Below are positions 1 through 8,154 of a DNA stretch of 37,113 bases, piece by piece. Both the position numbers and the translations under genes were made by a program. This DNA is from Flavobacteriales bacterium. Its GTDB lineage: Bacteria > Bacteroidota > Bacteroidia > Flavobacteriales_D > Sanyastnellaceae. The DNA lies in contig PKDW01000137.1 in the NCBI GenBank assembly GCA_002863145.1, positions 1 through 37,113 on the forward strand. Reading direction: 5' to 3'. Each line of letters starts with the position of its first letter. Position 1 is the stretch's first letter. Under the pieces are notes generated by a model. The model had not been told where the DNA came from. It ran no database searches and saw only the letters and a list, made by a program, of their open reading frames with translations.

Positions 1-241
1 GCCCCGCAGCCAAAACCTGTTGGGGCGTCACTTGTCCATCCAGTGCCGCTTCGACACGAGACACCACAGTTGCGGCAGCTTTGACACTCAATTGCTGCCC
101 CCCCACGATGCGCACAAGGGCTTCGAAGGAGGGACGTGGAGAGGGCAGGTGCAAAGACGGATGCCGCGCAATGACTGCATGCATCTGTGGGTCCTCCTTT
201 TGCACAAGGGCACGAAACTCTTCATCCATTCGTTCCATCAT
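1..241 (-). CDS. DNA-3-methyladenine glycosylase II-like protein (5' part only, runs off the window)
   Basis: Only the N-terminal 80 codons are present; the gene continues past base 1. The translation contains FEALVRIVGGQQLSVKAAA, which matches the start of the HhH-GPD glycosylase fold of the AlkA family, where a phenylalanine, a GQQ turn and a conserved SVKAA helix are typical. AlkA enzymes excise alkylated purines from DNA by hydrolysing the N-glycosidic bond, starting base excision repair in the cytoplasm. The helix-hairpin-helix and the catalytic aspartate would lie outside the window and cannot be checked. I chose the ATG at 241; a second ATG follows immediately. The gene is divergent from the lipoprotein gene at 268, with only 26 bases between the two starts. 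Family assignment is good; substrate range is inference. Confidence 0.72.
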   Translation of the reverse strand, partial: MMERMDEEFRALVQKEDPQMHAVIARHPSLHLPSPRPSFEALVRIVGGQQLSVKAAATVVSRVEAALDGQVTPQQVLAAG

Positions 242-255
242 CGATGCAAGTTGAA

Positions 256-263
256 CATCTTTG
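256..263 (+). promoter_or_regulatory. Candidate -7 promoter element (CATCTTTG, one mismatch) for the lipoprotein gene
   Basis: CATCTTTG differs from the Bacteroidota -7 consensus TAnnTTTG at the first base and ends four bases before the ATG at 268. If used, the transcript would start at or next to the start codon. No clear -33 TTG lies at the right spacing, so support is weak. Confidence 0.3.
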
Positions 264-267
264 CACC

Positions 268-1824
268 ATGAACGCCGCATTTCGACCCCAAAACATCCAC
301 TTGCTTTGGTTGTTGATGGGGGCCAGCCTGATCGGACTGGCCTTGAATGGGTGTCAACGCGAGGTTTGGGACTCCAATCCAGGTCATGCACTGCGCCTTT
401 CAACGGACACGTTGTTTTTTGACACGGTCTTCACCACGGTGGGCAGCATCACCTTGCCTCTCAAGGTTTACAATGATTACGACGGCACCTTGCTGATTGA
501 CGAGATCTCCTTGGAATCCGGGGTCGTCAGCCAATACCGCATCAACGTCAATGGCGCCCCGTTGACCAACCCATCACAACCCGTTCGTGACGTGCCACTT
601 CAACCCGGAGACAGCATGTATGTCTTTGTCGAAGTGACCGTCGACCCCGATGAAGATGCTGGGAGCGTCCCGTTTTGGGTCATTGAGGATTTGCGCTTTT
701 CCACCAATGGCAACGACCAATTTGTCAAATTGATGGCGCGCGGACAAAATGCCGTGTTTCACGGAGGTCCCAACCAATTCACCACCCTCGCGTGTGACGA
801 AGTGTGGTCCGCCGAACTGCCCCACGTCATGTACGGCCAAATTGTGGTCAACCCCGGCTGCACACTCACCCTCGAGCCGGGCACACGCGTGCACGGCCAT
901 GATGGTTCAGGAATTTGGGTGAGGGGAGGGACCTTGCTCGCTGAAGGGCAATTGGACAACCCCATCACGTTCAGTGGGGACCGGCTTGACGACGATTACA
1001 TCGACACCCCTGGACAATGGGGGCTCACCTTTGAGCTGACCGACACCCTCTCCGGGAGTTTGGTCAATTACTCGGCCTTTCGCGGGGGCATTTGGCTTGA
1101 CCGCGCAGTCGAGTGCCAAATGGAGCACGTCGTGCTGTCGCAGGCCACAGTCGGATTGTGGGTGGACAGCGTGGGTGTCAGTGCAGATTATGCCTTGGAC
1201 ATGCGCAACAGTGTGATCACCCAAGCCGAATCCATTGGATTGCTCTCACAATCCGGACACATTCGCGGATTCAACAATTTGTTCTCCAACTGCGGACAAG
1301 CCTGCGGCTACTTCGCGTTGGGCGGGAAGATTGAAATGCACCTCAGCACGTTCGCGAATTACGCGTCGACAGGGTCTGGATTGAGACAGTTCCCTACGCT
1401 GTACGTGAACGATTGGTATGAGGCTGCGGACAACAGCATTCAATGGCGACCTTTTCACCCTGATTCAGAGTTCCGCAACTGCATCGCCTTCGGCAACAAC
1501 GCGAATCTGACGGATTTCAGCGAAGTCATCCTCGACTTGTGGGATGCCGAGATCTATGTAGACCCTTTGTTCAGGGCATCTGCCATCCACCATCAGGAAA
1601 AGAACTTTCCGGCATGGATGATTGACGCCCAAACCACGGTCAATGAGTTGCCTCCCTTTGTCAATCCAGCTTTGGCGGATTTCCGCATTGAGGGAACAGC
1701 ATCGCAGTGGACGGGCATTCCCTCGACCCCTGAATTTTCACCGTTGGAAGTCAGTGTGGATTTGCTGGGAGAACCACGAAACACCTTGGCACCGACAAAA
1801 GGGTGCTACGAAAGGGTGCCCTGA
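268..1824 (+). CDS. Lipoprotein with a right-handed beta-helix-like region, function unknown
   Basis: The 518-residue product begins with a lipoprotein signal peptide: a hydrophobic stretch ending in LALNGC, so Cys29 should be acylated. After it comes a beta-rich domain (residues about 40-170) with a section resembling DUF-type or immunoglobulin-like domains of Bacteroidota surface proteins. From about residue 190 the sequence has the pattern of a parallel beta-helix: LTLEPGTRVHGHDGSGIWV is a typical anchor rung, followed by repeated short strands with N and G turns to about residue 420. I infer a surface or periplasmic lipoprotein, perhaps binding polysaccharide; no catalytic residues were recognised. 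The start at 268 was preferred over upstream in-frame alternatives because it places the signal peptide at the N terminus. The ABC transporter gene follows after 50 bases on the same strand and may be co-transcribed. Confidence 0.8.
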   Translation: MNAAFRPQNIHLLWLLMGASLIGLALNGCQREVWDSNPGHALRLSTDTLFFDTVFTTVGSITLPLKVYNDYDGTLLIDEISLESGVVSQYRINVNGAPLTNPSQPVRDVPLQPGDSMYVFVEVTVDPDEDAGSVPFWVIEDLRFSTNGNDQFVKLMARGQNAVFHGGPNQFTTLACDEVWSAELPHVMYGQIVVNPGCTLTLEPGTRVHGHDGSGIWVRGGTLLAEGQLDNPITFSGDRLDDDYIDTPGQWGLTFELTDTLSGSLVNYSAFRGGIWLDRAVECQMEHVVLSQATVGLWVDSVGVSADYALDMRNSVITQAESIGLLSQSGHIRGFNNLFSNCGQACGYFALGGKIEMHLSTFANYASTGSGLRQFPTLYVNDWYEAADNSIQWRPFHPDSEFRNCIAFGNNANLTDFSEVILDLWDAEIYVDPLFRASAIHHQEKNFPAWMIDAQTTVNELPPFVNPALADFRIEGTASQWTGIPSTPEFSPLEVSVDLLGEPRNTLAPTKGCYERVP

Positions 1825-1841
1825 GGAAACCTTCTTGCTGC

Positions 1842-1874
1842 GACTTGCGTACAGAGCCCTTAAGTACGCAAGTC
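1842..1874. promoter_or_regulatory. Perfect 11-bp inverted repeat abutting the ABC transporter start codon
   Basis: The left arm GACTTGCGTAC (1842-1852) and the right arm GTACGCAAGTC (1864-1874) are exact reverse complements, separated by 11 bases. The right arm ends at the base immediately before the ATG at 1875. In RNA it would form a stable stem that occludes the initiation region; in DNA it could be an operator. It has no trailing T-run, so it does not look like an intrinsic terminator. Its role is inference. Confidence 0.7.
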
Positions 1875-4835
1875 ATGACCACCAGCATTCTCGAAGCATT
1901 GATCCAATTGTTTGCCCTGTTTGCCGCCGGACGCGGGAAAGAGGGCATTGCGCTTGGGCGTGCCCACGCTGCGAGGTACATGCGGAATCAACTCCCCAAA
2001 GCCCTTGTGGACGACAGCTTGGCCCGCTTCGACGAACTCGTCGATCAATTTCAGCGCATGCCAGGACAAGGGGAGAAGATGAAGGCCAAGCGATTGGCCA
2101 AGTTGAGCGTCAAGCTCCTTCGGACGTGCAGCCAAATCAACAAAGGGTTGGAGTGGCACGAAAAGCACGTGGTTGTGGTTCGTCTTTTGGAGTACCTCAA
2201 TGAAGTGCCCGATGACGAAACAGGGCGACTCTTCCTCAAAACCGTGTCCGACAGTTTTTCCATTTCGCAGGATCGTCTCGAGGCGTTGCAAAACATGGTT
2301 GAAGCGTCCATTGCCCAACCGCGCTTGAACGTGCCGGAGATGTTTGAATTGGGTGGGGGATTTTTGGGCAAGCGCTTCAACGGTCGATTGATTGGATTGC
2401 ACCTTGAAGAGGGCAACCTTTTTCTGCTTCGCACCGCCGACGAAGGCATCCAACGGGTAAACCACCAGGATGTCGGAGCCGGCCGCGTGGCCTTGCTCGC
2501 TCCGGGAGGAACGTTCAGGGACAGCATGGGTGGCACGCTGTTTCACAGTGAACTCGTGGCCCATCGCAACAAATCCATTTCGGCACAAGACAGTCTTGTC
2601 CTGCGTGCAGAGGATGTGAGCCATTATTTCAACTTCCCACACGAGCAGGCCCTCCACCAGTTCAACCTTCAAGCGGAAGGGGGACATTTGGTGGGAATCA
2701 TGGGCGGCAGTGGTTCTGGAAAGTCCACTTTGCTGGATGTTCTCAATGGAAGCACCAAGCCGTCCTTTGGATCGGTCACCATCAACGGCGTCGACATTCA
2801 CGACAGCCGCAACGTCGTGGCCGGACTGATTGGACATGTGCCGCAGGAGGATGTGTTGATCTCCGAATTGACCGTCCGCGAAAACTTGACATTCAATGCC
2901 CAATTGAGTTTGGGAGCCCTTTCTACGGAAGACCAAGAAGCCCGAATCGACGAGGTCCTCACCCAACTGGGCCTTTGGGACATTCAGGATTTGCGTGTGG
3001 GGTCGGTGTTGGACAAAGTCATCTCAGGCGGTCAACGAAAGCGCGTCAACATTGGATTGGAATTGTTGCGCAATCCGCCAGTCTTGTTCCTCGACGAACC
3101 CACAAGTGGACTTTCCAGCCGAGACAGCGAGCAAATCTTCGACCTGCTCAAAGAATTGACCTTTGCGGGGCAACTTGTCTTCGCCGTTCTCCACCAACCC
3201 AGTTCCGACCTCTTCAAGATGCTTGACAAATTGTTCTTGCTGGATGTGGGAGGACATCCCATTTTTTGGGGCAACCCGTTGGACGCCGTTCGACATTTCA
3301 ATGCACTTGCGAGCCGCGTGCATGCCGATGAATGCGAATGCAGCACCTGTGGAAACGTCAACCCAGAACAGCTCTTTGACATTGTGGAAGCACAAACGGT
3401 GGACGAGTACGGTCGAAAAACCCAAACGCGTCGCACCTCGCCCAAGGAGTGGAACGATTTCTACACCATCATGCTGGGGAACACCTTGCCTCCTGAACCA
3501 CAGCGCAACCAACCTTTGAAGCGCGCGTCCAAGGTGGCGAAAGGGTGGGGGCAATGGCTGACCTACTTCAAACGAGATGTCCTGACCAAGGCCCGCAATT
3601 CCCAGTATTTGCTTGTCAACGCGCTTGAGGCCCCGGCGCTCGCATTGTTGCTTGCCGGATTCATGCGGTTCACAGCTCCAGGCGCGGACTACACGTTCAG
3701 GGCGAGCGAAAACATTCCACCCTTTCTGTTCATTTCCGTCATTGTCGCGCTGTTCCTTGGACTGAGTGTCAGTGCTGAAGAAATCCTTCGGGACCGGAGT
3801 CTCTTGAAACGGGAGCGCTTCCTTCAGGTCAAATGGCACCACTACGTGCACGCCAAGCTCACAGTCGTGGCAGCCGTCTCATTGTTCCATGCCTTGGGGT
3901 TTGTCGTCGTATCCCACCTTATCCTCGACATCCCAGGCTTTGTTCTAAAACACACCCTCGTGTTGTTTGCCGTCTCACTGTTTGGCAATGTGGTGGGATT
4001 GGTCATTTCTGCCACGTTCCGCACCGCCAAGGTCATCTACATCGTCATCCCCTTGTTGGTCATTCCGCAAATCATCTTCGGCGGCGCCATCATTCGCTTT
4101 GAACGCTTCAACCAGACTTTCACGCAAGAAGATGCCGTGCCTTGGTTTGGGAACATCATGGCATCCCGCTGGGGCTTCGAAGCGCTTGCAGTGGATCTCG
4201 CCAGGAACAACCCCTATGACGCACCTCTGGTGGTGTGGGAAGACCGCATTTACCAAGCGGCATGGCGGAGGGATTTTTGGCTTCCGGAACTCAAGAGGAC
4301 CAAGGATGCTGACAGGCTCATGGCGGAACTGAAGCGCAGTGCAGACGAACTGCGCGAGTGGGAGGGGAGGTCATTCGCTTGGCCTTGGAGCTCCAAAGAA
4401 GACATCAAGTGGCAAGTGATCAAGGATCGCTACAATGCCCACTACAAGAATGCCTTTGCCGCGCGAACCCAATTGCGTCAATCCATGGCCTCAACCCAAG
4501 ATCTTGTCATGCTGAAGAACGACAACCACAACGACGAATTGTGGGAGTGGGTGCTGCAAGATGACAGAAAGGAACGGGCACTTTGGGTCGACGGACGCTT
4601 GGTCCAAAAATCAGGACCCATTCACCGTTCAAGCATGACTGCTGCTGGAGTGTCTTCCACGATGTACGCGTCCTACAAGTCTGCGGCCGGCGACATCATG
4701 CAGACCCTGGGATACAACGTCTTGGTCCTCTTGGCCATGAGCACAATGATGTGGCTTTTGCTCTTGGCAAAGCCATGGATCGCTCAAAAGCCCTGGAATT
4801 CAATCAGACGTCAGAAGACGTCTCCACAAGCTTGA
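1875..4835 (+). CDS. ABC transporter, ATP-binding and permease domains fused (ABCG-like)
   Basis: The 986-residue product has an N-terminal helical region of about 240 residues, then an ABC ATPase domain: Walker A GGSGSGKST near residue 277, signature ISGGQRKR near 383 and Walker B VLFLDEPTSG near 403. The SGGQRKRVNIG wording and the nucleotide-binding-domain-first order are typical of ABCG/White-type half transporters. A cysteine cluster, CECSTC, lies near residue 487 in the linker. The membrane domain has about six hydrophobic segments between residues 578 and 770 and at about 945-968, with a long hydrophilic loop (about 780-940) before the last one. The substrate cannot be read from the sequence. 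I chose ATG 1875 because the protein-like sequence begins there and it directly follows an inverted repeat. The last 32 bases overlap the convergent SiaC gene. Confidence 0.88.
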   Translation: MTTSILEALIQLFALFAAGRGKEGIALGRAHAARYMRNQLPKALVDDSLARFDELVDQFQRMPGQGEKMKAKRLAKLSVKLLRTCSQINKGLEWHEKHVVVVRLLEYLNEVPDDETGRLFLKTVSDSFSISQDRLEALQNMVEASIAQPRLNVPEMFELGGGFLGKRFNGRLIGLHLEEGNLFLLRTADEGIQRVNHQDVGAGRVALLAPGGTFRDSMGGTLFHSELVAHRNKSISAQDSLVLRAEDVSHYFNFPHEQALHQFNLQAEGGHLVGIMGGSGSGKSTLLDVLNGSTKPSFGSVTINGVDIHDSRNVVAGLIGHVPQEDVLISELTVRENLTFNAQLSLGALSTEDQEARIDEVLTQLGLWDIQDLRVGSVLDKVISGGQRKRVNIGLELLRNPPVLFLDEPTSGLSSRDSEQIFDLLKELTFAGQLVFAVLHQPSSDLFKMLDKLFLLDVGGHPIFWGNPLDAVRHFNALASRVHADECECSTCGNVNPEQLFDIVEAQTVDEYGRKTQTRRTSPKEWNDFYTIMLGNTLPPEPQRNQPLKRASKVAKGWGQWLTYFKRDVLTKARNSQYLLVNALEAPALALLLAGFMRFTAPGADYTFRASENIPPFLFISVIVALFLGLSVSAEEILRDRSLLKRERFLQVKWHHYVHAKLTVVAAVSLFHALGFVVVSHLILDIPGFVLKHTLVLFAVSLFGNVVGLVISATFRTAKVIYIVIPLLVIPQIIFGGAIIRFERFNQTFTQEDAVPWFGNIMASRWGFEALAVDLARNNPYDAPLVVWEDRIYQAAWRRDFWLPELKRTKDADRLMAELKRSADELREWEGRSFAWPWSSKEDIKWQVIKDRYNAHYKNAFAARTQLRQSMASTQDLVMLKNDNHNDELWEWVLQDDRKERALWVDGRLVQKSGPIHRSSMTAAGVSSTMYASYKSAAGDIMQTLGYNVLVLLAMSTMMWLLLLAKPWIAQKPWNSIRRQKTSPQA

Positions 4836-5190
4836 AAGGCAACTGGATGATGGCGGCGTAGTCCTCGCCGGCCTCTTGCATGTCCTCATCTTCCTCTTCG
4901 TAGTACCAATAAACCTGTGCAGCGCAACTGCACTGCTCGAGCTTTTTCAGCAAATCCATGAGGCATTTGGACGAACTCGTGTTGAAGTATTCCAGTTTGA
5001 CATGCACCTCCACCTGACCTTCACATGATTTGCAGAAGGACTCCGTCCAAGCGAGAAGAGGCTCGAAGAATTGAATGGAATTCTCAGGAATGCTTCTTCC
5101 CGAGAGGCTCATGGTCTTGTCCAATGCCATGAAGCTCACTTCCGGAGTCTTCGCGGTACGCGCAATGATCAAATCTTCCATGGCATTCAT
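4804..5190 (-). CDS. SiaC family regulatory phosphoprotein (DUF1987)
   Basis: The 128-residue protein matches the DUF1987/SiaC family: the N-terminal SGRSIPENS segment, the core LEYFNTSSSK and the downstream WYYEEEDEDMQEAGE block are all characteristic. In Pseudomonas aeruginosa SiaC is phosphorylated on a threonine by SiaB, dephosphorylated by SiaA, and in its unphosphorylated form activates the diguanylate cyclase SiaD. Thr71 in YFNTSSSK is the likely equivalent phosphosite (inference). The gene overlaps the upstream siaB-like gene by four bases (ATGA), so translation is probably coupled. Its 3' end overlaps the ABC transporter 3' end by 32 bases. No SiaA phosphatase or SiaD cyclase gene lies in this window, so the output is unknown here. 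Confidence 0.9.
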   Translation of the reverse strand: MNAMEDLIIARTAKTPEVSFMALDKTMSLSGRSIPENSIQFFEPLLAWTESFCKSCEGQVEVHVKLEYFNTSSSKCLMDLLKKLEQCSCAAQVYWYYEEEDEDMQEAGEDYAAIIQLPFKLVETSSDV

Positions 5191-5720
5191 GATGTTAGAG
5201 GCACTTCAACGGTCAAGACAAACCACTGGAGTTCGTTGCTGCAAGGTATAAATTCTGTGTAAACCCTGTCCTCAGAGCATGCACGGAGGTCCAAAAGCCC
5301 GAGACCGGCACCGCCTTTGTCGGTTCTGGAGCCATGCGCCAGTTTTTGAAGACGTTGCCCCCTGAGCTCTTCCAAAGGCAATCGATTGACTTCTTCCAAA
5401 GCCACGCGCAAGGTCTGTCGCTGCGAGTCATCCACGGCATTGACACCCGAAAACCGAATGATGCCTTGGCCATGTATGGCAAAGGAGAAGCTCCCCCGTC
5501 GTCCGTGCTTGGACAGGTTTTGAATCACTTCAACGGCGCATCGAAAAGCGCGCTTTTTGGTGGGTTTGGACACCTCAGCGTCCTCCAGAGCAAGCTCCAC
5601 CCAACGCAAGACCGTATCCATCACCTGGCCTTCGAAGGTGCCCTCAAAACAGCAACCCACTTGGACATTCTCGAGAGAGATGCGACAGGGCGGATTGAGG
5701 AGCGGATTGTGCAGAGACAT
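5187..5720 (-). CDS. SiaB family protein kinase (HATPase-like)
   Basis: The 177-residue product resembles SiaB-type small kinases of the GHKL ATPase fold. AVEVIQNLSKHG near the middle corresponds to the N-box with its conserved Asn, and DKGGAGLGLLDL near residue 145 corresponds to the glycine-rich ATP lid. No histidine phosphotransfer domain is present, consistent with a Ser/Thr kinase acting on a partner protein. The partner is probably the SiaC-like protein encoded next and overlapping by four bases. The start at ATG 5720 was preferred; a GTG at 5753 in frame would add 11 residues. The methyltransferase gene is divergent, starting at 5778. The kinase role follows from family knowledge, not from experiment on this protein. 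Confidence 0.83.
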   Translation of the reverse strand: MSLHNPLLNPPCRISLENVQVGCCFEGTFEGQVMDTVLRWVELALEDAEVSKPTKKRAFRCAVEVIQNLSKHGRRGSFSFAIHGQGIIRFSGVNAVDDSQRQTLRVALEEVNRLPLEELRGQRLQKLAHGSRTDKGGAGLGLLDLRACSEDRVYTEFIPCSNELQWFVLTVEVPLTS

Positions 5721-5777
5721 GGGCTGTGTCAAAGAACGCAGGATATGCCGCACTTTTGCGACGCGAAGTCAGAGGAA

Positions 5778-6551
5778 ATGCAAGTAGACGTGTGGAAAAC
5801 AGACCCCGAATGGTTCAGGCCTTGGTTCAACACAAAGGCGTATCACGTGCTGTACGGCCACCGAAGTGAATTCGAGGCAACCCATGCGGTGTCAACGCTG
5901 AGCGCTCAAGGTGTGTTGGGTCAACCCGCACGGGCGTTGGATGCCGGATGTGGGGCAGGACGACACGCGAGGGCTTTGGCCAAGGAGGGGTGGAGCGTCG
6001 AGGCCTTTGACTTGAGCGAGGCCAGCATCCATGAAGCGCGCGCCATGGAGACGTCCAACATTGCCTACCACTGTCTTGATTTACGCGACCTGCTGTCCCA
6101 AACCAAGTGGCATGCATCCTTCGATCTGGTGACAAACTTCTTCACCAGTTTGGGCTACTTTGATGAAGAGGCCGAGCACGAAGCTGTGGTGAAAGGCTTC
6201 GTCACCGCATTGAAGCCCGGGGGCAAATTGCTTGTGGATTTTCTGAATGTCCCGCAAGTTGAAGCCAACCTCGTTGCATCAGAAACGGTGTCCAAACAAG
6301 GGACGATGTTCCACATTCACCGTCGCATCCACAAGGGATGGGTTGAGAAAAGCATTCAATTCGAATGGGAGGGAAGTCCTCAGCACCACGTCGAACGGGT
6401 GAGGGCGCTTGACCGTCCCCATTTGACGGAGCTGTTGATGCGGTTTGGGCTTGAGGTGCGCCACATTTGGGGCGACTACGACTTGAATGAATGGACGCCG
6501 TCTTCACCGAGGTGCATGATTTTGGCTGAACTTCCAACGGCATTGACATGA
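5778..6551 (+). CDS. Class I SAM-dependent methyltransferase
   Basis: The 257-residue protein shows the class I methyltransferase fold. Motif I is ALDAGCGAGRHARALA (residues about 53-68), binding S-adenosylmethionine; FDLS at about 78-81 is the acidic loop that contacts the ribose, and FDLVTNFFTSLGYF is motif IV-like. GGKLLVDFLN fits the strand after motif IV. The C-terminal GDYDLNEW region is common to a Bacteroidota subgroup whose substrate is not known. The ATG at 5778 gives the normal N terminus and is preceded by a purine-rich AGAGGAA. The gene stands alone: divergent from siaB and followed by a gap. Substrate prediction is not possible from the sequence. Confidence 0.87.
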   Translation: MQVDVWKTDPEWFRPWFNTKAYHVLYGHRSEFEATHAVSTLSAQGVLGQPARALDAGCGAGRHARALAKEGWSVEAFDLSEASIHEARAMETSNIAYHCLDLRDLLSQTKWHASFDLVTNFFTSLGYFDEEAEHEAVVKGFVTALKPGGKLLVDFLNVPQVEANLVASETVSKQGTMFHIHRRIHKGWVEKSIQFEWEGSPQHHVERVRALDRPHLTELLMRFGLEVRHIWGDYDLNEWTPSSPRCMILAELPTALT

Positions 6552-6924
6552 TTGATCGGGGCCTCGTCATGGGTCTTGTCTTGCACAAAGTTCCAGTTGC
6601 CATGGTGCTCATGGCCAAGATGCAGGAACAACATTTCCTCGTCGGGTGGCATGGTGGGTTTTGAGATGGTTTGGGCTGTCTTCACTTGTGGCCACCTGCA
6701 CCGGCATGGCCACGAGTTTGTTTGTCCTTTTGTGAGCCGCCGCAGGCAAAGGTTTCGACAAACGTAACTTTTTCGTCGACCAAGACGTATCCGGTTGCGA
6801 CATGAGACACTACCGCATTCACATCAGCACTTCCAAAGTCGAGACCATCGAACTTTCTGCGTCAACCTACTGCATCAGCTTGATGTCCTACGGGTTGAAC
6901 TGACAGGCCCTGCGAGGGGCACAA
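6552..6924. other. Gene-poor gap between methyltransferase and HMG-CoA lyase genes
   Basis: About 370 bases without a convincing gene on either strand. A minus-strand open frame (6476-6652 from its ATG) is mostly antisense to the methyltransferase 3' end and is not accepted. A 33-codon plus-strand frame at 6802-6903 is listed separately. I saw no strong hairpin terminator, tRNA or repeat in the gap. Confidence 0.55.
6802..6903 (+). CDS. Possible very small protein of 33 residues, function unknown
   Basis: A short ATG-to-TGA frame that begins MRHYRIHISTSKVETIEL and ends SYGLN. The first 18 residues could form alternating beta strands, and codon choice resembles the neighbouring genes. It sits alone in an otherwise empty gap, 21 bases from the convergent HMG-CoA lyase stop. 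There is no recognised homologue, no clear ribosome binding site and only a poor promoter-like TAACTTTT about 30 bases upstream. It may be a real microprotein, the remnant of a longer gene, or chance. Confidence 0.25.
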   Translation: MRHYRIHISTSKVETIELSASTYCISLMSYGLN

Positions 6925-7803
6925 TCAAGCAAACAAATCGGCCGCCAAAGACAAGGCCTGATCCAATGCTTGAGGCTGGGCAGGCTGCCAAAGACCAGAT
7001 TTCCCAGCCCACTCCACAATCCATTCGGTTGGCACATTGCCCACCAAATCATCTTGAGCCATGGGGCAACCACCCACGCCCCGCAGCGCTCCATCCATGC
7101 GAAAGCAGCCACCTCGGTGCGCTGCTTTGATTTTTTCCAGCCCTTCCATCGGGTGAATGTGAAGGTGCGCACCCACAATCTCGTGGCCCACTTCCGTCAC
7201 GACCCTCGAAAACACACGCTCCACGAGTTCTGGGTCCGCCGCACCTATGGTGTCTGCGATCGAGATCACAGAAGGGGTGAGGCGCTTTTGAAGCTCACTT
7301 GCCCACACCGCTGGCATGTCTTCATTCCAATGATCTCCATAAGGATTGCCGAAGCCCATGCTGAGGTACACCACGAGCTCCTTTCCCGACTTCACACACA
7401 GGTTGGACACAATGTCCAAGCGACGCCACGCTTCATCGATGCTCGCACGTGTGTTGCGCTCCTGAAAGGTGGGGGAGATGCTCAAAGGGAAGCCAAGGTC
7501 CGACACCGATTCAAATCCCACGGCATCGCGGGCACCCCGTTCATTGGCCACAATCACCAGTGCCCGAGTGTCCGTTTGGTCCCAGATTCCTTCTTCCTCG
7601 AGTTGCGCAAGCACCTTTCCAGTGTCGGCCATGGCGGGCATCGCTTTGGGCGACACAAAGCTCCCCATGTCCAAGGTGTCAAACCCCACACGCAACAAGG
7701 TCCGGCAGTACGCGAGTTTGTCCTCGGTGGTGATGGGATGCGGCCATCCTTGAATGGCATCCCTTGGACATTCCACAAGATGCAAGCGGTGATCCGGAGT
7801 CAT
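6925..7803 (-). CDS. Hydroxymethylglutaryl-CoA lyase
   Basis: The 292-residue protein matches HMG-CoA lyase, a TIM-barrel enzyme of the DRE-TIM metallolyase superfamily that cleaves 3-hydroxy-3-methylglutaryl-CoA to acetoacetate and acetyl-CoA, the last step of leucine degradation. VECPRDAIQGW at residues 10-20 carries the catalytic Arg14 and metal-binding Asp15; HLHIHP provides the metal histidines, and GVGGCPMAQDD holds the conserved cysteine of the active-site loop. Length is close to the usual 290-300. The start at ATG 7803 puts the catalytic Arg at the family's usual place; the open frame extends upstream but that stretch is not protein-like. The gene is single, divergent from the small gene at 7900. 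No other leucine-degradation gene is in view. Confidence 0.9.
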   Translation of the reverse strand: MTPDHRLHLVECPRDAIQGWPHPITTEDKLAYCRTLLRVGFDTLDMGSFVSPKAMPAMADTGKVLAQLEEEGIWDQTDTRALVIVANERGARDAVGFESVSDLGFPLSISPTFQERNTRASIDEAWRRLDIVSNLCVKSGKELVVYLSMGFGNPYGDHWNEDMPAVWASELQKRLTPSVISIADTIGAADPELVERVFSRVVTEVGHEIVGAHLHIHPMEGLEKIKAAHRGGCFRMDGALRGVGGCPMAQDDLVGNVPTEWIVEWAGKSGLWQPAQPQALDQALSLAADLFA

Positions 7804-7808
7804 GACCA

Positions 7809-7815
7809 CAAAATA
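7809..7815 (-). promoter_or_regulatory. Candidate degenerate -7 element for the HMG-CoA lyase gene
   Basis: On the minus strand TATTTTG ends five bases before the ATG at 7803. It is one base short of TAnnTTTG, so the match is imperfect. If active, the mRNA would be leaderless or nearly so. Confidence 0.25.
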
Positions 7816-7899
7816 CACGTGAATGTGCCTTCGATTGAAACCTTGGGCGATGCCATTGCGTAGGGGGTAGAGACATTGAACCACCACATCCTTTCCGTT

Positions 7900-8154
7900 A
7901 TGAAACTCGATACTTTCAATCGGCTGCCCCTCGATCAAAAGACGTCCTACATGTGGGACCACGGCGTTTGCCACGCGCAACGCATCATCGAAAACCGATA
8001 CATCCTTTGCATTTTTGAGGTCAATGGCTTTTTTGTCGAAGCCATTTACTCCCGCCGCAACAACCGCGTCAATGCGATTCTCCCCATTGCCGACCTTCCT
8101 GAATGGGAAGGCTATGTGGATCAAGTGCTCACCAACTTGTTGAAACTGAACTAA
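7900..8154 (+). CDS. Small conserved Bacteroidota-type protein, function unknown
   Basis: An 84-residue cytoplasmic protein without a signal peptide or membrane segment. It begins MKLDTFNRLPLDQKTSYMW, then alternates beta strands (YILCIFEVNGFFVEAIY) and ends with a helical leucine-rich tail. The pattern of a helix at the N terminus followed by a short beta-sheet resembles small uncharacterised proteins common in Bacteroidota; I do not know a function. The start at 7900 was preferred over an in-frame ATG at 7876 because the core begins there. It is divergent from HMG-CoA lyase, and its last 26 bases overlap the convergent membrane-protein gene. Confidence 0.68.
   Translation: MKLDTFNRLPLDQKTSYMWDHGVCHAQRIIENRYILCIFEVNGFFVEAIYSRRNNRVNAILPIADLPEWEGYVDQVLTNLLKLN

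Noticed and set aside
4800-4822. AGACGTC repeats at the ABC transporter/SiaC convergent overlap
   Set aside because: The repeats lie in coding sequence of both genes and lack a T-run, so a terminator or operator is not supported.
6476-6685. Minus-strand open frame with MPPDEEMLFLHLGHEHHG, 58-69 residues
   Set aside because: Its last third is antisense to the accepted methyltransferase C terminus, which has the family's expected end. The remainder is short with no recognised family, so it is probably a shadow frame.
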